DNA of 20,188 nt from Isoetes engelmannii (lineage: Eukaryota > Streptophyta > Lycopodiopsida > Isoetales > Isoetaceae): assembly GCA_011763485.2 (NCBI GenBank), contig JAANSK020287712.1, forward strand, positions 1 to 20,188, given 5' to 3'. Shown one piece after another: positions 9,861 to 18,699 of the stretch (its first letter is position 1; each line of letters starts with the position of its first letter). The notes below the pieces were generated by a model, which worked only from the letters and a program-made list of their open reading frames with translations, was not told the origin of the DNA and did no database searches. The position numbers and the translations under genes are program-made.

Positions 9861-10860
9861 ATTGCTGAATCTCCCCAATGTTGATGAACTAGAGGGCCAC
9901 TGTTATGGCACGGAAACTAATGCCCCATGCAAAATAGTTATGCCCAAGGGAAGCAAGTTAAGACCGTTTTTTGTTGGACAATGGGTTGCAAGCACATGGA
10001 CATGAGGGAATTGCTAGGATCCTGGATTCTTATTGACCCTATCATGGCTTCTTGAAAAAAGTCTGAAGGTGAAGCCTAACGCATTAGAACCTGCGGCCAG
10101 TCCAATTTCCTTTATGAGAACCATTCCATTTGTTGCTATAATGTTGTGCAATTATGAAAATGACATAAGATTAGTTATTTATTTGTATGACAAATGGGGA
10201 AGCTGACTTGGTGGGTTTATTGTCAAGTTTCGCTGAACTTTACGTCTCTGTATATGCCTTATTCCTGAGTTATAAGGCATTCTAGAGTTGTTGGAAGCGA
10301 TGGTGTTTGCCTTGGTTCTGTACGACTTATTTTAATGGATTTTCTTGAGGATGTTGCGGCATGTGGAGGATCTGCAGGTCAGATGCATGGGAGCAAAGCA
10401 TTGGTGATTTTGTGGAGTTGGGTGAGAAGGGAAAGAAAAGTGAGAAAGCTAGGGAGAAGAGGAAGGTGGATGAGGAGGCATCCAGGCTGCTGGATGTTAG
10501 CATCACCATGGGTTATACAGGAATTGATGTGCCAGATTATATATCTTTGTGGGTTTGGTGGGATTTTGTAAAGCAAAAGCTCCACCTTCTACAAGTCTTC
10601 TGTACCAAACATCATTGTTAATGGGTTTCCTCAACCTGCAGTGACTTAGTTGATGATGAAAGGGTGCATATAGCAGCTGAGTTTTTGACAAGTTTCAATA
10701 CTTTTATTGATAGCGTCACAGACTACAGTTGGCTCGCCATTTTGCAGCACTAGAAGAAACCATAGGAGAAATGGAATGGGAGGAATTGTAGAGCCCACAT
10801 GAACTTAGCAAAAGGTGGTGTGATTCTTGAACTCCATCGTATTGATGAATTATAAAGAAG
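9860..10860 (+). pseudogene. Decayed coding remnant, family not recognised
   Basis: Protein-like stretches appear in changing frames with stops between them, and no splice sites clearly join them. Segments include LLGSWILIDPI near 10011-10043, a block near 10199-10281 reading ADLVGLLSSFAELYVS, and GSVRLILMDFLEDVAACGG near 10317-10373. A charged helical stretch at 10376-10546 reads FVELGEKGKKSEK, then EEASRLLDVSITMGYTGIDV. Then come SDLVDDERVHIAAEFL from about 10639 and, after a frameshift near 10742, ALEETIGEMEWEEL followed by an in-frame TAG and SPHELSKRWCDS. The pattern fits a retrocopy or abandoned exons. Order and strand are consistent. I could not assign a family, and some segments may be chance. 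Confidence 0.4.
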
Positions 10861-12387
10861 GTATACGTTGAGTTTCAGTTATGTATTTGTTCTGAACTTT
10901 TGTCCTGCATAGCATTGAATGCACGAGCACCTGGTTACTGATTTTCAAAACAGAAAAAACACTGAGTAAAAAATTAAAATAAAATTGTATCTTCATATGA
11001 ATGCTTGAGCATGTGCATGGCATTAGCCCCTCGCCTTTAGGCTGGCGGAAGCAACGTGAAACCACTTTCTTGGCGAGAGAATTCTTTGTCTCTCCTCTCT
11101 TCAGTGGGCCTGTAATTGTTTTATACTGCTATACTGTGGTAGTGGGTCAATGTATTAATCATATATTGTAATGTAGAAATGGCATTTTTGGTAGCGGGTC
11201 AATGTATTAATCATATATTCTAATGTAGAAATGGCATTTGACCTCATCAAAATCGGTAGAGGGTTTGTGTCATAGAATATTCTACCGAACATTCCATGGA
11301 TGGCTTAGCAAAATTAAGATGGTTTATAATTGCCATTACCTCCATTATTGCACATTGGCAAGGAAAAAGAAATCTACTAAAATATTTCAGTATTTCAATG
11401 AGCAAATAAACGTGCAACATGACAACTACAGTTTCAAGTGTCACAAGCCGAATTCTCAGGCAGTCAACTATCCAGACCATCAACTCATTACAAATAACAC
11501 GGCATGCTAAAAGGAACCGATCTTATCTTAACGGTAAGATTTTGGGGTTACAAGCTCCTAGTTTCAGCTTCTCATAATTTGGTGCATTTCGGTATCGTGG
11601 GAATTAAGAGTTAAAAGAGTTTTTATGTTTCTCTCTGTGTGGATGGATGTGTCCTACATTCTTATCAACCCCGCATGATCTTGGTGTTGTGGCCGATAAC
11701 CATTTACTTCAAAGGACGAAATCACTACAAGAGGTAGTTGTAGATTTGGAGGCATAACCAGCTTTGCACTACATTAGACAATCACAAACTATGCAAACGT
11801 GTAGCTGTTTTCTCAATTAAATTCCACAATACTCTTCTAGAAAGCAAAGTTGCTGTTTCTAATATTTGATATCTGATCATTAAAATTAGGCCAAACATAT
11901 CAACATTCTAGAAATGCATTTAGAGACTAAATAATACTTACTACATCTGACTGCTCGACAATTCGTGGAAAGCACATTTACCTTTCACTAAATATTGCAC
12001 GCTCCAAAGTCCTATCTTATAAAATTCCAACCACCCAATCTAACATTTAGCCAGTTTTAAAGCTGATGTGAACATATCTGTTATGATGCAAGTTCCCATG
12101 TTGAGAGGGGAATTTTCCAATGCTAATGTCATTGAAAACCTTGGCCTATAAAAAATATGAAATGCCTATAAAAATTGGATATGTTGGCTGGCACTATTCA
12201 CGCAATTCTCCTTGCATATTACAGAACAAGGTGACTGTTCTAAAGGTGGATGATAAAGATGTTTTTTCTATAAGACATCTTAAAAAGACAGCACCAAAAT
12301 GAACAGGGCCCTGGACTATGTATAAAAATGCCTTCAAAGAACAAAGACCTTGTCTACTTTGGGCCAGACATAACATCACACCTTTAG
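10861..12387. other. Intergenic DNA between convergent genes
   Basis: No gene is supported. The part next to 12388 is probably the 3' UTR of the minus-strand TSSC4-like gene, although no clear AATAAA is seen on that strand. A 60-codon ORF at 12120-12302 has no recognisable domain. Confidence 0.4.
11138..11239. repeat. 50-bp tandem duplication
   Basis: Copies at 11138-11187 and 11190-11239 differ at two positions, giving a period of 52. The near-identity indicates a recent event. Confidence 0.9.
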
Positions 12388-13833
12388 TTATTCTTCCATC
12401 AATTCCTCCCTCTTTTCTTTGGCTCTATAACTCCTTTGATGACGCTGAAACCTTGTACCAGCACCAGAAGGAACCTCAACCTCCATAACATCTGAACTTT
12501 CTAGATTATCATCCTCCAAGACCTCTAAACGAACAGCATGTTTTGCCCTATGTTCTACTTCTAAATCTGCTTGCTCTGGGCCTTTATTACCAGATTTGGT
12601 CCTTGAAACAAATGTGATAGATTTTGGTAATTCTGAAATCCTCCCACTTTCTGGATGACTTTGATTCTGAATTTGTCTCATTGCCGTGTAAGCTGCTACA
12701 TTATTCTTGTCAGTATCCTCGTCATCTGACCAATCTAAGGTATAATGGGTGTACTTCCAAGGATGCTTTACATAGTCTGGAACTTTGTCATTCTCATTCT
12801 TAATCAAGTGAAGATTGTTTTCTGCCTTATCCAGTGATGTTGCGAGCTCGTCTTCCAAAATGTCTTCTTTAGAATCTGGAGAAGCGAATCTGACCCTCTT
12901 CTTTTGTGTCTGAGTTTCTCTCTTCTCATCTGCATGTGTCTCCTGTTGCTGAACTTCACTCTTCTCATCTGCATGTGTCTCCCGTTGCTGAACTTCATCG
13001 ATAACGTCTACTTTCAAACATGGCACTACCTCTGTGGTTATCTCTACATTTGAGATTTCATAAGATCTTTCAAAGACGTGAGTTGTGCCCTTCTCAGCAG
13101 CATCCTTCGCATCCTCAGCTAGACGAGCTGCCGCTGCTGCATGATTTGCTCTTGCATCCCTTTGTGCTCTCTTCAATCCATATAGAGAAGTAGGCAATGC
13201 AGCATGGTCATTCACTCCAAAACTAGAAGCTTTAATCTCTCTCATGTACATTCGATCCCCAGCAGCCTCCCTACCTATTGCAACTTTATCATATGCATCT
13301 TCTTCATCCTGATAAATGCAGGTAAGATTCAAAATCCATTAATCTACAGAAAATTAATTTATACCTCAGCAGGCTTATAAGAGAATAAAATTACAACCAA
13401 GTGTAACATCTGACAAATATCCTACCTCAAAATCAAGAGTCGGGTCCATGCCCACGCCGGCACGCATCTCTTTAATTTCATCATCATCTTCTTCTTCTTC
13501 ATTATTATCCATATCTGCTCCATTTCCATCTTCACCATCATCCTCTCGAAGGAGCAAGCCATCCCCTTTACTACTAACGCTCTCTTCAGTTTTCGTTCTT
13601 TTGGTAGTTCGAGATCCTGTGCTGGTGTCCTCTTGAAGGCCGGAAGCAATTTTCAGATACTCCTCAATTTCCCCATCGCTATCTGCGTCTTCATCTTCGC
13701 TGTGGTCAGGCCGACCCGGTTTCTGTATTTGATGCTCACTCACGCTCCACTCTTTAATGATGCCATCGCTTGCGGGAGTAGTAGAAAGGGCGCCAAATGT
13801 ATGATCTACTCTGCTTCTGAAAGACGCCTCCAT
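12388..13833 (-). CDS. TSSC4: TSSC4-family protein, 2 exons, 442 aa
   Basis: Exon 1 is 13833-13426 and exon 2 is 13308-12388, split by a 117-nt GT-AG intron in phase 0. The start is the ATG in MEASFRSRVDHTFGAL (1-16), a typical opening for plant members. The signature VPDYVKHPWKYTHYTLD (312-328) matches the VPDY-HPxxxTxY-L core of animal TSSC4. Other regions: acidic low complexity around 108-121, DEEDAYDKVAIGREAAGDRM at 137-156, an Ala-rich RANHAAAAARLAEDA (189-203), a basic KKRVRF (272-277), and a basic C-terminus. Most of the chain looks disordered. Human TSSC4 is a U5 snRNP factor that binds BRR2 and PRP8 and helps tri-snRNP assembly; the same nuclear role is inferred here from homology only. 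Residues 241-253 and 254-266 are a 13-residue tandem repeat. RVRF (274-277) fits the PP1-docking RVxF pattern. The gene is convergent with the DUF2045 gene. Confidence 0.85.
12922..12999 (-). repeat. 39-bp in-frame tandem duplication in TSSC4 exon 2
   Basis: Two copies (12922-12960 and 12961-12999) differ at very few bases and encode EVQQxETHADEKx twice. The frame is preserved, which fits a tolerant disordered linker. Confidence 0.9.
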
Positions 13834-13846
13834 CTCCAAGCTCTTC

Positions 13847-13855
13847 AAACCCTAA
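13847..13855 (-). promoter_or_regulatory. Telo-box in the TSSC4-like leader
   Basis: AAACCCTAA on the plus strand (TTAGGGTTT read in gene direction) lies 13 bases upstream of the start codon. Telo-boxes are common near plant transcription starts of ribosomal, translation and RNA-processing genes, which suits the predicted product. Confidence 0.5.
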
Positions 13856-13910
13856 AATTATGTCTGTGGCCTACTGCCGGGCATCCATTACCAGTATCGA
13901 ATATCCGTGT

Positions 13911-13960
13911 TCCCGATTTCGGGGTTCGAATTCGATTTATCGGCTCCCGATTTCGGGGTT
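13911..13960. repeat. 16-bp direct repeat upstream of TSSC4-like gene
   Basis: TCCCGATTTCGGGGTT occurs at 13911-13926 and 13945-13960 in the presumed promoter. It could be a paired regulatory site or a simple duplication; its centre is partly palindromic (CCCGATTTCGGG). Confidence 0.6.
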
Positions 13961-14238
13961 GCATTTCAGATTAGGTTTCCCAACTACCTTTAAAGGCGTT
14001 TAAAAGGTGAAGTTTTTTTCAGAAATTCTTATGGCCGTCAGATTGGCTTGCAACATGCAACATCCGGCATATCCGGCCTCCCTAGGCTTTTTAATTCGGT
14101 CAAATCTGGAGAACGACTTGGATTGCCTGTTTCTTGCCTTCTGTCAGCAATTTCGGATTACTCAGGAAGGAGCTGCCATTTTTTTGGCTGCCCGGAGAGA
14201 TCTGCCTGCATGCGATGAGTTTGTGGCAGAACTTTTTC

Positions 14239-14363
14239 CTTGTCTGACGGATTGTCGTTTTGAGGCTTTTTTCTTGTCTGACGAATTGTCGTTTTGAGGC
14301 TTTGATCTTCTTTGCTGCTTCTGTCGATTCGGATCATCGATTCCTTGCTGCTTCTGCCGATTC
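14239..14363. repeat. Two adjacent short tandem duplications, periods 34 and 33
   Basis: CTTGTCTGACG-ATTGTCG units start at 14239 and 14273. TTGCTGCTTCTG-CGATTC units lie at 14312-14330 and 14345-14363. The overlapping minus-strand ORF (14386-14162) has a repetitive NRQKQQ composition caused by these duplications and is not called as a gene. Confidence 0.7.
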
Positions 14364-14741
14364 AAATCGGAGTTTGAATCACTCATTTGAATCAGGGTTT
14401 TGTTTCAACCAATTTTTGAATCGCTATGTTTTGCTTCAACAATTTGAAATCTGGGTTTAATTACTGCTTCTTGATTTACTGATTTGAATGGTTGGGTGTT
14501 TCGTTGTTCGATCCGTGGGGTTCAATTCACGTCTCTCTGCTTTGTTTTCTCTCAGCTCTACTTGTCGATTTGTTTGCCACGTGTATGCTCCATAGTTTTT
14601 GCCTCGAACTCAATAGTTCATTTGATGACTCTAGTTTTTTTAATTAGAAAAAAGAGCGATCAGAGTTGAGTTGACCGATTAGAGTTAAAAGGTATTAGCC
14701 TAGGCCGGATTTCCACATTTAAAAATGGTAAAAACTACAAA
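14364..14741. other. Intergenic DNA, nothing recognised
   Basis: T-rich sequence without a supported gene, splice pattern or clear repeat. Confidence 0.4.
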
Positions 14742-14884
14742 ATGCCCTTATGTTTTGCCGAATTTCACCAGATGCCCCACAGTTTTTCAAATTTCACCAG
14801 ATGCCCTTGGTCAACGTACATCTTTTTGCAAACTTGCCAGTTTTACAAAATGCCCTTCAGTTTCGTGTATTCAACCAAATGCCC
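14742..14884. repeat. ATGCCC minisatellite-like cluster
   Basis: ATGCCC occurs at 14742, 14772, 14801, 14850 and 14879, spaced 30, 29, 49 and 29 bases, within similar contexts (TTTCACCAGATGCCC or ACAAAATGCCCTT). It is a degenerate tandem array with a unit near 29-30 bp. Confidence 0.65.
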
Positions 14885-15322
14885 TTTTTCCAACGGATAT
14901 TTTTTGGTGCCCTTTTTATCATCACCTATATTATGGGCATGATTCCTCAAAGCAAAAATGCAAGCACAGAATTCAATCGTCTTCCTTCTGAACCGCCATC
15001 AGAGGACGAATTTGCTCCTCTCAACTGTTTATCTCGTCTAAAGAGGCGTTTTTTGCCAACAACAATTATAAAGAGGCATTTTTGCCAACAACGATTTTGC
15101 ACCAGCAGAAAATCTATCGCAGAGACACACGATTTCACACGATTTCTGCACATAGGCTGTTTCGGCATCAGAAGATTCTTTTTTCTTTTGAGTTTTAGAT
15201 TTTTTGTTAGCATAAGTTAACTTATGGAATTCAACCGATTGAAGCAGCTCATGGTGAAAGACCTCCTTTGAACATGAAAAATCAGCCACACAATTTTGCC
15301 CAACGATTATGCAGATAGGCTA
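14885..15322. other. Repeat-rich intergenic DNA without a gene
   Basis: Contains a 30-bp-period pair, AAAGAGGC followed by TTTTTGCCAACAAC, at about 15039-15095, and diverged pieces of the 140-bp family that follows. No coding call is supported. Confidence 0.5.
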
Positions 15323-15600
15323 TTTTTGCCACAGCTCAGATTCTTCAGATATGGTTTTTTACAACGATTCTGTTCAAATAAACTGATTCTTTTCCAACTG
15401 AGCCGATTCTTTAGGGATGTTTTTGCCAACTAATTCTGCACGATTCTTTTCCAACAAAGACGTTTTTGCCACAGCTCAGATTCTTTAGAGACAGATTTTG
15501 CCAACGATTCTGTTCAAAGAAACTAATTCTTTTCCGACGGAGCCAATTCTTCAGAGACGTTGTTGGCAGCTGATTCTGGACAATTCTTTTCCAACAAAGA
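15323..15600. repeat. 140-bp tandem duplication
   Basis: Copies at 15323-15462 and 15463-15600 both begin TTTTTGCCACAGCTCAGATT and end TTCTTTTCCAACAAAGA. Each carries internal echoes of GATTCTTTTCCAAC and GCCAAC-ATTCTG, so the unit is itself built from shorter repeats. No ORF spans it. Confidence 0.8.
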
Positions 15601-15770
15601 AACTGGTTAGTTTTGGTAGCATTTAGATTGAATCTACTGATGAATCTGCTTGCTTTTTGGATCTTTCATGGAAAATTTCTGTTTGGTCAAGGAAATTTCT
15701 TCTATTTGCAGAGAGGTCCTTATATCTGCCTAATTTATTGCCTGAGTTATGGAACTGCAACAAGGTTCAA

Positions 15771-16069
15771 CCTTTGCTTCATTGGAGGAATTGAGATTAG
15801 CGGTAAAAGACTATGCTGAACCATGTGGAATTGAAAGTACTAAAGGCTGATAGGACAAGGTATTTCATAACTCGCTGCTCTATTTATGTGATTTTTTTTT
15901 GCTCATGTGACGACCATACAAATATTACCTTCACTTCATTGAAGGAATTGAGATTAGCCGTAAAAGACCATGCGATATTGAACCATATGGAATTGAAAGT
16001 ACTAAAGGCTGATAGGACAAGGTATTTCATCACTCGCTGCTCTACTTATGTGACTTTTCTTTTTGCTCA
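15771..16069 (+). mobile_element. MULE transposase DNA-binding-domain fragment, duplicated
   Basis: The second copy (domain 15930-16040) reads FTSLKELRLAVKDHAILNHM, then ELK-VLKADRTRYFITRC. This matches the MuDR-type N-terminal domain pattern: F-x-S near the start, a central AV-x-x-HAI-x-N, ELK, a basic D-x-x-R and a terminal Cys. The first copy (from 15771) has the same start but lacks five bases near 15816 and is frameshifted. Copies begin at 15771 and 15928. No DDE transposase core or terminal inverted repeat is visible, so only a dead scrap of a Mutator-like element remains. Confidence 0.7.
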
Positions 16070-16572
16070 TCTGACGACCATACGGATATTCGTAGTATAC
16101 GAGCATTATACTCATATGTATAAAACATGGTCGTCACACGGATACAAAAAGGTAGTTGCATGAAGCAGGGTTTGAACTTGCACCTTTTAGTTGCGAGCTA
16201 CACACTTCAACCAAGCATACTACCTATTCCTCTTTGAAAGTATTCTCTTGCATGTCCCACGTATGCGCGGTAGCTTCCAGGAAGTCCGAGAACATTCTGG
16301 AACCTAGGTGCATGTACGACACTTGGCAAGATCTCATCCGTTAGAGTGAACGATCTTGACCGTTGGTATACATATATATAGAGGAGTCTCATTCTTGTCG
16401 AACCATTCCGGTTCAACGCCAGTCTTGAGCCTTCTAGGCATCTGTTCTGTGTTCTTGCTTGTCTTCAGGCCATTGTATTTCTGATTCTTGATCATATATC
16501 AAATTCTTGTCGATTGTTCGCGTATATCTTGCATTTTTTCCACGTATTTTCCTTGTTCTTCGCGTAGGTTCA
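16070..16572 (+). mobile_element. Ty3/Gypsy-type LTR, plus orientation, about 503 bp
   Basis: The start TCTGACGACCATAC matches the start of the minus-oriented LTR at 18699 (TGTGACGACCATAC). The end TAGGTTCA matches that LTR's other end at 16780. A TATA run (TATATATA, 16373-16380) sits about 300 bases in. The initial TG is mutated to TC, but an intact TGTGACGACC lies at 15906 in the duplicated copy. Compared with the minus copy, a large part of U3 is missing or was never present. Confidence 0.6.
16151..16224 (-). other. tRNA-like sequence inside the LTR
   Basis: On the minus strand this 74-nt stretch has a T-arm of correct size (GCAAG, loop TTCAAAC, CCTGC with one mismatch), a B-box-like GTTCAAACC, a CTCGCAA loop where an anticodon loop would be, and terminal GGTAGT/AACTACC pairing. 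Seven extra bases between T-arm and 3' end rule out a normal tRNA. It looks like a tRNA-derived SINE head or a decayed tRNA copy. Confidence 0.35.
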
Positions 16573-17032
16573 CGATAGTTTGAACCGAAATCCTTTACCG
16601 GTTCTTGCCTGCTCTGATCCTAAGCATTATTTTGTCCATATTTGGTGCTTTTATTACTACGGAAGAGATTCCATCCTTATTACAGCAGGTCCATCAACTG
16701 GTGCAAGTATGTCAGCAGTTGCAATTGGATAATAAGGAGCTCAGTGAACGGATCGCTTCTTAGGAGCCAGCCTCTGTCATGAACCTAACCGAAAAACTCG
16801 GAAACTACGTACAAAAATGCATAGTATATACGCCAATATCTGACAAAGAATTTTATATACAAAGGGAGCAAGAATACAATGGCCCGAAGGCGATCAAGAG
16901 TACAGGGCAGACGCCTAGAAGCTCAAGACTGGCGTTGAATCGGAATAGCTCAAGAAGAGTGAGGCTCTCCTATATATATCTGCTCCTACGGTTAAGATCA
17001 TGCCACTCCAGTGGGCGAGATTGCGACGCTCC
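16325..17032. repeat. Inverted repeat formed by two opposite LTRs
   Basis: Arms 16325-16572 and 16780-17032 are reverse complements at roughly three quarters identity by eye. They share the TATA region, CTTGAGC-TTCTAGGC, GGCCATTGTATT and the TAGGTTCA end. The 207-nt loop holds leader and gag sequence. Confidence 0.75.
16659..16779 (+). pseudogene. gag N-terminal fragment of the plus-oriented element
   Basis: After an 86-nt leader the frame reads EEIPSLLQQVHQLVQVCQQL and continues LDNKELSERIAS. This is a Leu/Gln-rich coiled-coil start typical of Ty3/Gypsy gag. The codon before it is ACG where an initiator might be expected. An in-frame TAG follows at 16761-16763. The frame then runs into the LTR of the next element at 16780. 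Confidence 0.5.
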
Positions 17033-18699
17033 CTGCTCCATATACGATGCCCCATCATATACATTGCCGAGAATCCCCCATCGGATGGCCTGACCATCAA
17101 ATGGGCCCTTCATCAAACTCAAGCCCTGGAATGGACAAGACTGTGAGCCGAGGAACGAAGGTGTCGTTTGTCCCTCCTCAATGGGCTCATATACAGCGGA
17201 AGCATAAACAAACGTAAGCACATACATATAAACATATAAATCTACCTCCAAGGGTAGCATCATCCATCCTTCAACATATACAACATAACATGCATCTATC
17301 TGATACTACACATAGGGAAATCCTACCCAGGCTCCGACTCATAGGGAGGTGACTGACGGTGAGGCTCCAAGAGAGATTAGGCCGAGTTATGGCAATGACT
17401 TGGGCTGGCATATAGACAATGGCAAAGGATTGTCCACTCCATCCGCCCCTCATGTGCACACTATGCAGACAGGCTGGATCGAACTCTGAGGCGATTGTAG
17501 CCTGCCGGATACGTAATCTCCCGGAATCACCCAAGGGGACTACTCCAGGTTGCATCTCCATGGTCCGATGAGGCAGAAGGGCATAACCCTCCCATGGTAA
17601 GATGAATTCCAGGCGACTAGAAGGTCGGGATGGCACCCACCCGTATTCGACTTACTCCACCTTATGCCTACTAGGACGGCACCTGCTAATAGGCGAGTCA
17701 GGGCGGCACCTGACCCGGAGAGTGTCGAACACATACTCAGCCTGCACGAAGTGACTGAGTATAAGCCTAGTGCATCACCTTACCATGTTGGTTCGAGATC
17801 AGTCCCTATCATAGCTCCCCCAGCCAGGTGGGCTCTATGCACAGGCCGAAATATAATGGGAATTATATGAGCTAAACTAGAAGCATACTACATTAGGCTT
17901 CTAAGTCTCTACCCCCCTTCCCAAGACACAAGAGGTTCGAAAACAGTAGAACAACCATCATCCATCATAACTTGATAACAAATAAGATAAACATCTAATC
18001 CTAATCAAACAATCTAACTAAAAGTTAGGGTTCATTGATTAGGGTTCGAATCATAACTAGGATCTAGGAAAGCTCTACGAGCAATACAACATGCTAAGCT
18101 GGAATGCTAGATTATAGGTGAGTTAGCTAACTATCTACTCGAAATACATGGTTTCGAAGAACTGCCTCCTGGCCCTGGCGTCTCCATCTTCTCAGGATCC
18201 TTGAAGCAAGCGCTCCCCAAGCTACCACGCTAACACCCTTGGCTCCGCTCTCCAAGACACTCCTGTCGCAAACGATTCCTGAATCGGAGCTGTCGCAACG
18301 ATTCGGGATTCCAGCAAAATGGTGAGTAGAAAAGTGTGTTTAAGGTTAGGGTTGGCTATAAATAGTTAGGTCATGGCCCACACACTTTTGCTCCAATAGG
18401 ACGCTGCCATGTGGCCATGCGCCTTCATGAGGTGGACGCCCATGTGAAAAATGACATCCCATACCTTAGGTTGCGCAAGTTATGTAAATAATTTGTGCGC
18501 GCCCCATGTGGATATGGCCAGATGCCTAATATACAAGGCGTCTATGACGACTTGTATAGTGACGTGGCCGTAGAACATACGTATTTATGGCATATATTCA
18601 CGGAGAACGTCACAGAGATTATGCCAGGTGTCGGTCATGCACGTGATCCATGTGACGACTATATTGTATACATGGTATAGTATGTGTATGGTCGTCACA
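16780..18699 (-). mobile_element. Long LTR (3' LTR) of a chromovirus, minus orientation
   Basis: Plus-strand ends are TGAACC and GTCACA, so the unit has TG...CA ends. The 18699 end abuts a polypurine tract and the end of pol, fixing it as the U3 start. The 16780 end matches the end of the plus-oriented LTR base for base over TAGGTTCA. A TATA run lies at 16971-16979. Length is 1920 bp. The inner part (about 17030-18640) has no match in the short LTR, so a shorter LTR ending within it cannot be excluded. Local features include GGCGGCACC-type repeats (17673-17712) and a 27-bp-period TGTCGCAA repeat near 18263-18312. Confidence 0.55.

Noticed and set aside
11273-11298. Heat-shock element
   Set aside because: GAA/TTC blocks are present, but the middle spacing is four bases instead of two and no gene start follows.
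12120-12302. 60-codon ORF downstream of the TSSC4-like gene
   Set aside because: No recognisable domain; it lies where a 3' UTR is expected, on the opposite strand.
14162-14386. 74-codon Lys/Gln/Ser-rich ORF on the minus strand
   Set aside because: Its NRQKQQ repeats follow from DNA duplications, it lacks homology that I recognise, and no promoter or splice context supports it.
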